Source of the DNA: Desulfobacteraceae bacterium
GTDB taxonomy: Bacteria; Desulfobacterota; Desulfobacteria; Desulfobacterales; SG8-13
Direction: 5' to 3'
NCBI GenBank assembly: GCA_029287875.1
Contig: JARFQH010000138.1
Span: 1 to 12,679, forward strand
DNA: 12,679 bases
Shown here: in pieces, positions 5,354 through 12,679 of the stretch
How the letters are laid out: the number at the start of each line of letters is the position of its first letter
Numbering within the stretch: the stretch's first letter is position 1
Notes under the pieces: model-generated
Databases searched by the model: none
What the model saw: only the letters and a program-made list of their open reading frames with translations
Told to the model about the DNA's origin: nothing
Made by a program: the position numbers and the translations under genes

Positions 5354-8300
5354 ATGCAGACCATAAACCCTTCTGAATTTGTCCATCTCCACGTCCACTC
5401 CCAGTACAGCCTGCTCGACGGCGCGATCCGGATCACCGATCTGCTGCAGCGGGTCACCGAGTTCGGCATGAAATCGGTGGCCCTCACCGATCACGGCACC
5501 ATGTTCGGTACCATCGATTTTTACGGGAAAGCCGTTCAAGCCGGTATCAAGCCGATCATCGGCTGTGAATGCTATGTCGCGCCGCGCCGCCTGACCGACA
5601 AGACACCCAAGGATCACAAGGGTCTCACGCATCTGATACTGCTGGCGGAGAACATAATCGGATACCGCAATTTGTGCCGCATGGTGACCGCGGCTCAGTT
5701 GGAGGGATTTTACTACAAACCGCGGATCGACAAGCAGATACTCACAGCACATCACGAAGGCCTGATCGCCTTTAGCGCCTGCCTGCACGGCGAGATCCCG
5801 ACCCTGATCCGACGAAACCGCCTGAAAGAAGCCGATGCGGCCGCCCAGCAGTACCTGAAACTCTTCGGTGAGGGAAACTTTTTTCTGGAAGTGCAGAACA
5901 ACGGCATCGACATCCAGCATACGGTCAACCAAGGCCTGCTCGATATGAGCCGGCGGCTTTCGATACCTCTTGTGGCGAGCAACGACTGCCACTACCTCGA
6001 CAAGAAGGATGTGCACGCCCATGATGTGCTGCTCTGCATCCAGACCGGCAAAACGGTCAACGATGCCGAACGGCTCAAGTTTCGAACCGACCAGCTTTAT
6101 TTCAAATCGCCGCAGGAGATGGCGGACTTTTTCGCCGATTACCCCGGAGCGCTGCAGAACACGGCCCGGATCGCGGAGCGTTGCGACCTGACGTTCGATT
6201 TCAAGACCTATCACTTCCCGAAATTTGAGGCGCCTGAAAAACAGAGCGAGGCCGAGTACTTCGAAGAGCGGGTGCGGGCGGGCTTTAATCATGTGATGGG
6301 GCAGATAAAGGCCCGCAAAGCGGATGTGGACCTCAAGCTTTACCAGGATCGGCTAGAATACGAAATCGGGGTGATTAAGGAGATGGGATTTCCCGGGTAT
6401 TTTTTGATCGTGGCCGATTTTATTCGCTATGCCAAGGAAAACCGGATTCCGGTCGGCCCCGGGCGGGGATCGGCGGCCGGCAGTCTGGTCGCCTACTCAC
6501 TGGGTATCACCGGACTCGACCCGCTCGAATACGGTTTGATCTTCGAACGTTTTCTCAATCCGGCCCGCAAGAGCATGCCGGATATCGACGTCGATTTCTG
6601 CATAAACGGCCGCGAGGATGTTTTTAAATATGTGGTCGAAAAGTACGGCGGCGGCGACTATGTGGCCCAGATTATCACTTACGGAAAGCTTAAAACACGC
6701 GCGGTGATACGTGACGTGGGACGGGCACTGAATATTCCGCTGCGGGACGTCGATGCCATTGCCAAGATGGTGCCCGAAAGACTCGGCATCAGCCTGGACG
6801 ATGCGCTCAAAGAGGAGCCGCGGCTGGCGGCGATGGTGGCGGAAAGAACCGATGTGGCCGATCTGATCGACATCTGCCGGGTGTTGGAAGGCCTGCCCCG
6901 GCATGCCTCCACGCACGCGGCCGGCGTGGTGATTTCCGACCGTCCTTTGGTGGACTATCTGCCCTTGTATCGCGGGAAAAAGGGTGAAGTGGTCACCCAG
7001 TACGACATGAAAATCGTCGAGAAGATCGGACTGGTGAAGTTCGACTTCCTGGGTTTGCGTAACCTGACGGTGATAGAAAAGACGCTGGCGCTGATCAAAC
7101 GGCAAGGGAAAATTCCTCCGGATCTCGCAGTCCTCGATCTCGACGACCCAGACACCTACCGGCTGTTGTGCGCCGGTGACACGACCGGCGTTTTCCAACT
7201 GGAAAGCTCGGGCATGAAAGACCTGTTGGTGCGATTGAAACCCGAATGCTTCAACGACATCATCGCACTGGTGGCCCTCTACCGGCCGGGTCCGATGGAA
7301 AGCGGAATGATCGACGATTATGTCGACCGCAAACACGGTCGCAAGCAGGTGGAGTATCTGTTGCCCCAGCTGGCGCCGATTCTCGAGGAGACCTACGGCG
7401 TCATCGTCTATCAGGAACAGGTGATGAAAATCGCAGCGGCGTTGGCCAGCTACACCATGGCCGAGGCCGACGATCTGCGAAAAGCCATGGGCAAGAAGAT
7501 CAAAGAATTGCTGGCCCAGCACCGGGAGCGGTTCATCAGGGGAGCGGTGGCCAACGGCATCGCCGAGGAAAACGCGAAAACAATTTTCGATTTGATCGAT
7601 AAATTCGGTGGATATGGATTCAACAAGTCCCACAGCGCAGCCTATGCACTGATCGCTTATCAGACGGCCTACCTCAAGGTGCATTTTACGGTCGAATTCA
7701 TGGCGTCCCTTCTGACCAGCGAAATGCACTCCACCGACGGCGTCGTCAAATTTATCGCCGAGTGCCGCAGCCACAACATACCGGTGCTGCCACCCGACAT
7801 TTATGAAAGCGACAACGAGTTCGCCGTAAAGGGTGATGCGATCCGCTTCGGCTTGGTGGCCGTCAAAAATGTCGGCGAGGGAGCCATTGAAGCCATCACC
7901 ACGGCCCGCAGCACCTGTCGCTTCACGACCCTGTTCGATTTCTGCGAGCATGTAGACTTGAAGAAGGTGAACAAGCGGGTGATCGAAAGCCTTATCAAGT
8001 GCGGGGCATTCGATGCCACCGGTGCCAGGCGCGCACAGATGATGGCGGCTCTCGAGGAGGCGCTGGAATATGGTCAACGGGTTCAGAAAGAAAGAAACGA
8101 CCCCCAAATGGGCCTCTTTGACTTGGGTGAACACAGACCGGCAATCAACCTTCCGGAACTGCCCCAGATCCAGGAGTGGGATGAGCGCCAGCGCCTGGCT
8201 TTCGAAAAGGAAGCCTTGGGTTTTTACGTCTCCGGTCACCCTTTGAAAAATTACGAAGCGGTGCTGGAGAAGTTTACCAACGTCAATGCGGTGAGCATCA

Positions 8301-8896
8301 AGGAGAGCACTGACGGTGGGATGGTGAGAATCGGCGGCATCGTCGCCGCCGTCAAAACCATCAAGACCAAGAAGGGTGATACGATGGCGTTTGCGACCAT
8401 CGAGGACATGCATGGATCGGTGGAGGCCATCGTTTTTTCTGCGCTCTATGCCGGAGCCGGTGATCTTCTCGTCGAGGACAACGCGATCCTGGTCCAGGGG
8501 CGCCTCCAAAAGGATGAGCAGTCGATCAAGGTGATTGCCGATACCATCATCCCCATGAACAAGGCTGAAGAAACCTGGACGGCCAGTATCCATTTTCACG
8601 TGGACATGACGCGGACCGATCGCGAGGCGCTTGTGCGGCTGCAGGAAGCACTCCTGCAGCACCCGGGCTCGTGCCGGGCTTTCCTGCATCTGCGCGATCC
8701 ACAGGGCACCGATACAGTGATCGGTCTGCCCGAACGAACCAAGCTGCAGGCAGGATCGCTGCTGACCCGCAAGGTCAACCGGTTGCTCGGCTACAATGCC
8801 GTCGAGACGGTTTGCAGCGCGGCTGCCGCCGCGGCACCGAACGCCGGGCCCAACCGCAACGGCTACAAAGGGTATAAATCCAATGGCAGATGCTGA
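5354..8896 (+). CDS. dnaE: DNA polymerase III alpha subunit (DnaE1 type)
   Basis: Replicative DNA polymerase of the bacterial replisome, of normal length (1180 residues). The N-terminal PHP domain (about 1-280) keeps HLHVHS (H11, H13, H15), LTDHG (D46, H47), GCECY, and NDCHYL, so its metal site looks intact. The polymerase core has GPGRGSAAGS, the catalytic pair in MPDIDVDFC (D410, D412) and the third aspartate in KFDFLGLR (D564), all offset by nine from E. coli numbering. Further on are the finger motif YRPGPM, GYGFNKSHSAAYA, a helix-hairpin-helix region, a beta-clamp motif QMGLF (918-922), an OB fold and a C-terminal domain ending in an alanine-rich, glycine- and asparagine-rich tail. The ATG at 5354 is chosen because FVHLHVHS follows at once; the ribosome site (GAGA) is weak and the gap upstream is repeats. 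The stop overlaps the next gene by 14 nt, implying one transcript. Confidence 0.98.
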   Translation: MQTINPSEFVHLHVHSQYSLLDGAIRITDLLQRVTEFGMKSVALTDHGTMFGTIDFYGKAVQAGIKPIIGCECYVAPRRLTDKTPKDHKGLTHLILLAENIIGYRNLCRMVTAAQLEGFYYKPRIDKQILTAHHEGLIAFSACLHGEIPTLIRRNRLKEADAAAQQYLKLFGEGNFFLEVQNNGIDIQHTVNQGLLDMSRRLSIPLVASNDCHYLDKKDVHAHDVLLCIQTGKTVNDAERLKFRTDQLYFKSPQEMADFFADYPGALQNTARIAERCDLTFDFKTYHFPKFEAPEKQSEAEYFEERVRAGFNHVMGQIKARKADVDLKLYQDRLEYEIGVIKEMGFPGYFLIVADFIRYAKENRIPVGPGRGSAAGSLVAYSLGITGLDPLEYGLIFERFLNPARKSMPDIDVDFCINGREDVFKYVVEKYGGGDYVAQIITYGKLKTRAVIRDVGRALNIPLRDVDAIAKMVPERLGISLDDALKEEPRLAAMVAERTDVADLIDICRVLEGLPRHASTHAAGVVISDRPLVDYLPLYRGKKGEVVTQYDMKIVEKIGLVKFDFLGLRNLTVIEKTLALIKRQGKIPPDLAVLDLDDPDTYRLLCAGDTTGVFQLESSGMKDLLVRLKPECFNDIIALVALYRPGPMESGMIDDYVDRKHGRKQVEYLLPQLAPILEETYGVIVYQEQVMKIAAALASYTMAEADDLRKAMGKKIKELLAQHRERFIRGAVANGIAEENAKTIFDLIDKFGGYGFNKSHSAAYALIAYQTAYLKVHFTVEFMASLLTSEMHSTDGVVKFIAECRSHNIPVLPPDIYESDNEFAVKGDAIRFGLVAVKNVGEGAIEAITTARSTCRFTTLFDFCEHVDLKKVNKRVIESLIKCGAFDATGARRAQMMAALEEALEYGQRVQKERNDPQMGLFDLGEHRPAINLPELPQIQEWDERQRLAFEKEALGFYVSGHPLKNYEAVLEKFTNVNAVSIKESTDGGMVRIGGIVAAVKTIKTKKGDTMAFATIEDMHGSVEAIVFSALYAGAGDLLVEDNAILVQGRLQKDEQSIKVIADTIIPMNKAEETWTASIHFHVDMTRTDREALVRLQEALLQHPGSCRAFLHLRDPQGTDTVIGLPERTKLQAGSLLTRKVNRLLGYNAVETVCSAAAAAAPNAGPNRNGYKGYKSNGRC

Positions 8897-10238
8897 AACA
8901 CCCGTTTATGCGGTATTGCTGGCCGGCGGTGTCGGGTCCCGACTCTGGCCGGTTTCAAGGGATCTGAGCCCGAAGCAGTTGGTCAAGTTTTTCGGCCGTG
9001 ACTCTCTGATTCAGGCGACGGTCAAGCGCCTGCTGCCGGTAACGGCTGCGGACAACATCCGGATTGTCTGCGGACGGGAGCATCGAGACGAGATCACCCG
9101 CCATCTAAAGGAAATCGGCCTTGCGGCCGGTGACCGGATCATCTGCGAGCCTTGCGGCCGCAACACCGCACCGGCCATTTTGCTGGCGGTCCTGAAGATC
9201 CTGCAATTGGAAAAAGAAGCGGTTCTGTGCGTTTTCCCGGCCGACCATGTGATCAAAGATGCGGCTGTCTTTCGTGACCGATTGCGGTCAGCGATCAGCC
9301 TGGCCGACAACGGTTACGTGGTGACCTTCGGTATGACACCCCACTATCCGGAAACCGGCTACGGCTATATCGAAGGGGGCGACGACGTGTCCGATGGAGC
9401 CTTGAAAGCGGAGCGATTCGTGGAAAAACCGGATCTGGCGACAGCCCGCCGATATCTCGAAGCGGGCAATTTTTTTTGGAACAGCGGCATGTTCGCCTTC
9501 CGGGCATCGGTCATCTTGGAAGAGTTCAAGCAGTATCAGCCCGACCTGCTGCACAAGATGATGGGGATAGACCTCTCCGGTGAACAGTTCCTAGCGGCTG
9601 ACTACATCCGACTGCCGGACATATCGATCGATTACGCCATCATGGAGCGCACCCGCAAGGGGGCCGTGCTGCCGTCCGACTTCGGCTGGAGCGACATCGG
9701 GTCCTGGAAATCCCTATATGATTTTCTTCCCAAGGATAAAGACAACAACGTCATCGACGGTGACGTTATCGCCCAGGAAACGCGCAATTGCTTTATCATG
9801 TCTCATGAACGCCTGATCGCCACCAACCGCCTCGAGAACCTGGTGATCGTCGAAACACCGGATTCGATCTTTGTGTCCGACATCGACACCAGCCGCAATG
9901 TCAAATCGATCGTGGCGCGCCTGAAGGAAAAAGGACGCACCGAGACCATCCGTCACCGAACGATCGTCCATACCTGGGGCAGTCTGACGGTTTTGGATAG
10001 ACGGAAGGGGGGCGACGTCACCCGCCTGATTATCCGCCCTGACGCCGCCTGCCATAGCGTTGCCGGACAGGCGCACTCTCTGACGGTGCTCGAGGGAACC
10101 GGGCGCATCGGAGAGCTTGAGGTGGAACGCGGCAGCACCTTCACCGCCACCGCCGGAGAGGTCCTGCAGATCGAGAACCGGGGCCGCGAATCCTTGGTCG
10201 TTATTCAGGTGACGCTTTCGCAGGATGAAAAGAGGTGA
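8883..10238 (+). CDS. manC: Mannose-1-phosphate guanylyltransferase with degenerate isomerase cupin
   Basis: Joins GTP and mannose-1-phosphate to GDP-mannose, the donor for surface polysaccharides and deoxysugars. The 451-residue product opens with the nucleotidyltransferase signature LLAGGVGSRLWPVSR, then VFPADHVI, ETGYGYIE, EKPDLATARRYLEAGNFFWNSGMF, SIDYAIMER and FGWSDIGSW, all typical of the ManC/CpsB/AlgA family. From about residue 361 (IVHTWGSLTVLD) the fold matches the type II phosphomannose isomerase cupin, but the usual QMHHHRxEHW metal motif is replaced by residues 391-400 (HSVAGQAHSL) and the later THRLEN by LQIEN. Thus guanylyltransferase activity is likely and isomerase activity unlikely. 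The ATG at 8883 gives a typical N terminus and has AAAGGG (8867-8872) upstream; it overlaps the dnaE end by 14 nt. A longer upstream frame within dnaE is not family-like. The aminotransferase gene follows after 11 nt. Confidence 0.93.
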   Translation: MADAETPVYAVLLAGGVGSRLWPVSRDLSPKQLVKFFGRDSLIQATVKRLLPVTAADNIRIVCGREHRDEITRHLKEIGLAAGDRIICEPCGRNTAPAILLAVLKILQLEKEAVLCVFPADHVIKDAAVFRDRLRSAISLADNGYVVTFGMTPHYPETGYGYIEGGDDVSDGALKAERFVEKPDLATARRYLEAGNFFWNSGMFAFRASVILEEFKQYQPDLLHKMMGIDLSGEQFLAADYIRLPDISIDYAIMERTRKGAVLPSDFGWSDIGSWKSLYDFLPKDKDNNVIDGDVIAQETRNCFIMSHERLIATNRLENLVIVETPDSIFVSDIDTSRNVKSIVARLKEKGRTETIRHRTIVHTWGSLTVLDRRKGGDVTRLIIRPDAACHSVAGQAHSLTVLEGTGRIGELEVERGSTFTATAGEVLQIENRGRESLVVIQVTLSQDEKR

Positions 10239-10249
10239 AGGGGGGTGGA

Positions 10250-11389
10250 ATGAAGGTACCGCTGCTCGATTTGAAAGCGCAATACACCGCCATTCGCGAC
10301 GAGATCCTGAAGGTTACAGAGGAGGTTTACGAAAGCCAGCAATTTATTCTGGGTTCGCGCGTTGAGGATCTCGAAAAACAGATAGCGGCCTACTGCGCCA
10401 CCTCTTATTCGCTGGGGGTCTCATCGGGTACGGATGCGCTGCTGATCGCACTGATGGCCGCCGGTATCGGATACGGCGATGCGGTCATTACGAGTCCGTA
10501 TACTTTTTTTGCCAGCGCCGGCTCGATCGCCCGGACCGGTGCCCGTCCGGTATTTGTCGACATCGACCCCGACACCTACAACTTGTCCCCCGGGGAAGTG
10601 GAACGCACTCTCGCCTCCCTGCCCGCGGAAGACCGCGGGCGGATCAAGGCCATAATGCCCGTGCATCTTTACGGACAGTGTGCCGACATGGAGCCGATTA
10701 TAAGTATCGCCGAAGACCGGAATCTGTTGATCATCGAGGACGCCGCTCAGGCCATCGGTGCGGAGTACAAAGGGCGGCGCGCTGGCTCGTTCGGCGAATT
10801 CGGCTGCTTCTCGTTTTTTCCGTCCAAAAATCTGGGGGCTTTCGGGGATGGCGGAATCGTCACCACCGGATCGGAGGCCTTATATGAAAAATTGAAAGTC
10901 CTCAGGGCTCACGGATCGAAGCCGAAATACTATCATAAGCTGATTGGCGGGAACTTCCGGCTCGACGCACTCCAGGCCGCCATTGTTTCCGTGAAATTGA
11001 CGTATCTCGATCAGTGGAGCACGTCACGCAAGAAAAATGCCCAAACCTACCGGCGACTTTTTGCCGCAGCCGGCCTGGACCGAATTAAAATACCGGTCGA
11101 AAGGGAGAGCCGACATATCTACAACCAATTCGTCATCCATGTACCCGAAAATCGGGATGGGCTCCGGCGGCACTTGCAGGAGAACCAAATCGGCACGGAA
11201 GTCTACTATCCGGTGCCGTTGCACTTGCAGGAGTGTTTTGCAGACCTTGGGTATCGCAAGGGTGATTTCCCTTTATCCGAGGCGGCTGCCGAGCATACGC
11301 TGGCCCTTCCCATCTATCCCGAACTGACCGATGACCAGCTATCCTACGTGGTTGACAAGATCAGGGAGTTTTATTCCGGCGGGAAGTGA
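10250..11389 (+). CDS. DegT/DnrJ/EryC1/StrS-family PLP-dependent sugar aminotransferase
   Basis: Transfers an amino group, usually from glutamate, to a keto group on a nucleotide-linked sugar, making aminosugars for O-antigen, capsule or glycoprotein. The 379-residue product is of normal length. Visible marks are VPLLDLKAQYTAIRDEI at the start, SSGTDALLIALMAAGIG (phosphate-binding turn), TSPYTFFASAGSIARTGARPVFVDIDPDTYNL, PVHLYGQCADM, IIEDAAQAIGA with the PLP-ring aspartate, and FFPSKNLGAFGDGG with the PLP lysine K193. NFRLDALQAAI and EVYYPVPLHLQ close the family pattern. Wording (LYGQCADM, FFPSKNLG) resembles WbpE/WlbC 3-amino sugar enzymes, but substrate cannot be read from sequence. The ATG at 10250 follows GAGGTGA and a G-rich stretch; a GTG at 10235 overlapping the manC stop as GTGA is an alternative adding five residues. 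It is the last gene of the apparent dnaE-manC transcript. Confidence 0.93.
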   Translation: MKVPLLDLKAQYTAIRDEILKVTEEVYESQQFILGSRVEDLEKQIAAYCATSYSLGVSSGTDALLIALMAAGIGYGDAVITSPYTFFASAGSIARTGARPVFVDIDPDTYNLSPGEVERTLASLPAEDRGRIKAIMPVHLYGQCADMEPIISIAEDRNLLIIEDAAQAIGAEYKGRRAGSFGEFGCFSFFPSKNLGAFGDGGIVTTGSEALYEKLKVLRAHGSKPKYYHKLIGGNFRLDALQAAIVSVKLTYLDQWSTSRKKNAQTYRRLFAAAGLDRIKIPVERESRHIYNQFVIHVPENRDGLRRHLQENQIGTEVYYPVPLHLQECFADLGYRKGDFPLSEAAAEHTLALPIYPELTDDQLSYVVDKIREFYSGGK

Positions 11390-11474
11390 TGAACAGAACG
11401 GCCCGTGCAAGCTTCAACCCTCAGATGAACGAACCGAAAGCCATTGAATTTTTAGCTGATACGATGCCGGTATA

Positions 11475-11491
11475 GAAAAAATGATTTTTTC
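11475..11491. repeat. A/T-rich perfect palindrome downstream of the aminotransferase gene
   Basis: GAAAAAAT (11475-11482), one G, ATTTTTTC (11484-11491): an 8-bp perfect inverted repeat between two convergent genes. It lacks a GC-rich stem, so as a terminator it would be weak, though the T6 on either strand may help end transcripts. Confidence 0.4.
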
Positions 11492-11494
11492 GCG

Positions 11495-11534
11495 CCAACG
11501 GGTAAACGGGCCAACCGGTTAAGCGGCTAACTGA
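11495..11534. repeat. Octamer tandem array between convergent genes
   Basis: Five 8-nt steps in exact phase: CCAACGGG (11495), TAAACGGG (11503), CCAACCGG (11511), TTAAGCGG (11519), CTAACTGA (11527). Consensus is about YYAACSGG. It ends directly at the stop codon of the lipoprotein gene. The unit TTAAGCGG also occurs inside the rpsA leader hairpin (592-599). Confidence 0.65.
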
Positions 11535-11813
11535 TCAGTATCCGAGCCCGAAATCGCCCGAGCGACCGAACGCGTCCACGCTTCCGCTCTGGAGTTTAAC
11601 GTAGTACTCGGAGGTGAAGAGACCCTCGGAGTAGAAGCGGTATTTGAGGAATTCGATGTCCCGGCTTGCGCTTGTGCTGTCAGGCGGGCCCATAGCTTCG
11701 ATGACTTCCGTCTTCGACATTCCGAGACGCAGCTTGTTCATGTTTTTCGATGAACCCGCACATCCGAAAAACAAAACCAGTCCTACCAACAAAACCATGA
11801 TGCGATTGACCAT
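11535..11813 (-). CDS. Small lipoprotein, possible BamE/SmpA-like domain
   Basis: Encodes 92 residues. The N terminus has an Arg at position 4, a hydrophobic stretch (about 5-16) and the sequence LFFGC with cysteine 18, which fits a lipoprotein signal peptide; the -3 residue is Phe instead of the preferred Leu, so the lipobox is not ideal. After the cysteine, residues 28-44 read LRLGMSKTEVIEAMGPP, the pattern that starts SmpA/OmlA/BamE-type domains (xLxxGMSxxxVxxxxGxP), followed by a KYRFYSEG strand region and a glycine-rich C terminus. The mature protein is likely membrane-anchored; BamE itself helps the outer membrane beta-barrel assembly machine, but this short protein may be only fold-related. 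The ATG at 11813 is chosen because GGAGG (plus 11819-11823) stands 5 nt before it; an ATG four codons earlier would contain that site. It has its own strong promoter candidate. Confidence 0.8.
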   Translation of the reverse strand: MVNRIMVLLVGLVLFFGCAGSSKNMNKLRLGMSKTEVIEAMGPPDSTSASRDIEFLKYRFYSEGLFTSEYYVKLQSGSVDAFGRSGDFGLGY

Positions 11814-11859
11814 CGTGTCCTCCAATTTTCGGCCGGGTTAAGCCGGACGTTTCGAAAGA

Positions 11860-11875
11860 AAACCGATTTCGGTTT
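11860..11875 (-). promoter_or_regulatory. Small hairpin in the lipoprotein gene leader
   Basis: AAACCGA (11860-11866) and TCGGTTT (11869-11875) are perfect complements, foldable as a 6-bp stem with a 4-nt loop. It lies between the promoter candidate and the start codon, so it would be in the mRNA leader. A second short pairing (CCGG at 11833-11836 with CCGG at 11843-11846) lies nearer the start. Function unknown. Confidence 0.3.
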
Positions 11876-11889
11876 ACGGGCCCCTTATT

Positions 11890-11918
11890 CTTATACCTCT
11901 GTTTCCGTAATTTGACAA
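11890..11918 (-). promoter_or_regulatory. Strong sigma70-type promoter candidate for the lipoprotein gene
   Basis: On the minus strand TTGTCA (plus 11913-11918), an exact 17-nt spacer and TATAAG (11890-11895) match the sigma70 consensus at five of six bases in each box. The start would be near 11883, leaving a leader of about 70 nt. Confidence 0.65.
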
Positions 11919-11975
11919 GCTTTCCCGCTTTAGCGCAGCGATTCTCGATGTAAATAAGAACCCTTTAGAATTGCG

Positions 11976-11987
11976 CCGGCTAACCGG
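11976..11987 (-). other. Short CCGG-loop-CCGG hairpin just after the ribonuclease Z-like gene
   Basis: CCGG (11976-11979), CTAA loop, CCGG (11984-11987), three bases past the stop codon. No T-run follows on the minus strand, so it is not a clear terminator. The string GGCTAACCGG resembles the octamer array at 11495-11534. Confidence 0.3.
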
Positions 11988-11990
11988 ATT

Positions 11991-12679
11991 TTAAAGCGCT
12001 TCCCTTTTTGCCGGCGTGTCCTTCGCCAATTGAAGCGCCGCCTGATACGCTTGGCGGGCTTCTGCCTCCAGCAGATGACCCCGGTCTGTATAGCGGGGTG
12101 AAAAATGAAAGGGTGTAAACTGTTTCACCCGCGCCTGGCCGGCGAGCGTGCCGGCCTGGCGCGCGGTGAGGTGATTTTTTAGACGTGCGATGTCACGGTG
12201 TTCGTCCATAAATGCCGTCTCGATGAAAAGATGGTCCGCATGGTCTGTGTGGGCCAGAATGAGTTCGGCGTTTTTATCGGAATATCCCGCGTCCACCACA
12301 TAACTCACCTTTTGACCGGGTGTGATGATGGCGATTCTGGCCGTCAAGTCCGCCAGCGGAAATGTTTTTGGCGTGTTGTTGCCGGCGGTCTCGGCTGTTA
12401 TTTCAGTTTCGGGAGATTTACCGGTGTAAAGCGCCATTTTCATGGATTGAAGCCATGGGCCCGGCTGCAGTTCCAAGGCGGCCAACGCGTCCGGCCGGAT
12501 ATTGACATGGAAGCTTTCCTGTAGCGTGAAGGCGAGGCAGGGGATACCGTGGTCGAGTTGAACCGCGCTGATGCTCAAACCGGTTTCCCGGTGAAGTGTC
12601 CCGTCGAATGTGGCCGTTTTTGCATCCTCTCGGGGCTCGAACCGGTTTCGGCAAAGATACCGGCGGCGGAGAACAGTGT
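11991..12679 (-). CDS. Ribonuclease Z-like metallo-beta-lactamase-fold hydrolase, 3' part
   Basis: RNase Z cuts the 3' trailer from tRNA precursors using two metals in a metallo-beta-lactamase fold. About 229 residues of the C-terminal part are visible; the frame stays open to the window edge, so the N-terminal HxHxDH motif and the true start lie outside. A TTG at 12578 is not a real start: codons upstream of it continue the protein. Visible RNase Z marks are HGIPCLAFTLQE, HVNI, LELQPGPWLQSMK (substrate-arm Gly-Pro region), VSYVVDAGYS with a likely metal-ligand aspartate (equivalent of the GDT motif), ADHLFIETAF (HEAT-like motif), HLTARQAGTLAGQARV (histidine ligand) and FHFSPRY (last histidine). 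Related non-tRNA hydrolases share this fold, hence no gene symbol. A short hairpin follows the stop, and the lipoprotein gene lies downstream on the same strand with its own promoter. Confidence 0.85.
   Translation of the reverse strand, partial: TVLRRRYLCRNRFEPREDAKTATFDGTLHRETGLSISAVQLDHGIPCLAFTLQESFHVNIRPDALAALELQPGPWLQSMKMALYTGKSPETEITAETAGNNTPKTFPLADLTARIAIITPGQKVSYVVDAGYSDKNAELILAHTDHADHLFIETAFMDEHRDIARLKNHLTARQAGTLAGQARVKQFTPFHFSPRYTDRGHLLEAEARQAYQAALQLAKDTPAKREAL

Noticed and set aside
5198..6292. Minus-strand open frame of 364 codons over the guaB-dnaE gap and the dnaE start
   Set aside because: It covers the PHP domain of dnaE in antisense, its end is translated heptamer repeat (a SSFKFRVSSF-like pattern), and nothing in it resembles a protein family.
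6497..8689. A very long open minus-strand frame (730 codons) opposite dnaE
   Set aside because: It is antisense to the well-supported dnaE coding region, its product is rich in His, Gln and Arg with no recognisable motif, and it arises from third-position GC bias of the real gene.
8796..8882. Longer start for manC inside dnaE
   Set aside because: The added 29 residues are Arg/Pro-rich out-of-frame dnaE sequence; the nucleotidyltransferase motif follows the ATG at 8883 at the normal distance.
1..12679. An undescribed defence, mobile or biosynthetic system
   Set aside because: All genes but the small lipoprotein match known housekeeping or sugar-metabolism families; there are no transposase, integrase, toxin, nuclease-helicase or reverse-transcriptase signatures.

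Overview
The window looks like a chromosomal housekeeping segment from a GC-rich Gram-negative bacterium, most likely a deltaproteobacterium of the Desulfobacterota (Desulfobacterales-like). This rests on the cmk-rpsA pairing, a six-domain S1 protein with an acidic N-terminal extension, an IMP dehydrogenase with CBS domains, a 1180-residue DnaE with intact PHP motifs, a small lipoprotein, and remembered protein wording. No phylogeny was run, so the assignment is an inference. No RNA gene, insertion sequence, prophage gene or CRISPR array is visible.

Layout, left to right. (1) 1-2557: the 3' part of cmk (cytidylate kinase) is followed by rpsA (ribosomal protein S1) after a 98-nt gap containing a hairpin; a strong hairpin lies just after rpsA. 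(2) 2558-3308: a YciO/TsaC-family gene on the minus strand faces rpsA, with an inverted, heptamer-based repeat downstream of it. (3) 3309-3711: a 403-nt divergent control region with two good sigma70-type promoter candidates back to back (minus toward the YciO-family gene, plus toward guaB) and a structured guaB leader. (4) 3712-11389: plus-strand run of guaB (IMP dehydrogenase), a 178-nt gap filled with two short-period tandem arrays, then dnaE (replicative DNA polymerase III alpha), a GDP-mannose pyrophosphorylase gene whose start overlaps the dnaE end by 14 nt, and a DegT-family sugar aminotransferase gene 11 nt further on. (5) 11390-12679, minus strand: a small lipoprotein with an excellent promoter, then the 3' part of a ribonuclease Z-like gene that runs off the window edge.

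Functionally the left and central parts are core machinery: pyrimidine and guanine nucleotide supply (cmk, guaB), translation (rpsA, probably tRNA modification-related YciO), replication (dnaE) and RNA processing (RNase Z-like). The two sugar-nucleotide genes behind dnaE probably feed surface polysaccharide or lipopolysaccharide synthesis and are a slightly odd operon partner for a replicase.

I did not find a convincing undescribed multi-gene system. The most interesting signals are non-coding: related 7-nt (and one 8-nt) tandem repeat arrays in three separate intergenic gaps, a GDP-mannose pyrophosphorylase whose isomerase cupin has lost its metal ligands, a possible second start in rpsA, and structured leaders ahead of rpsA and guaB.
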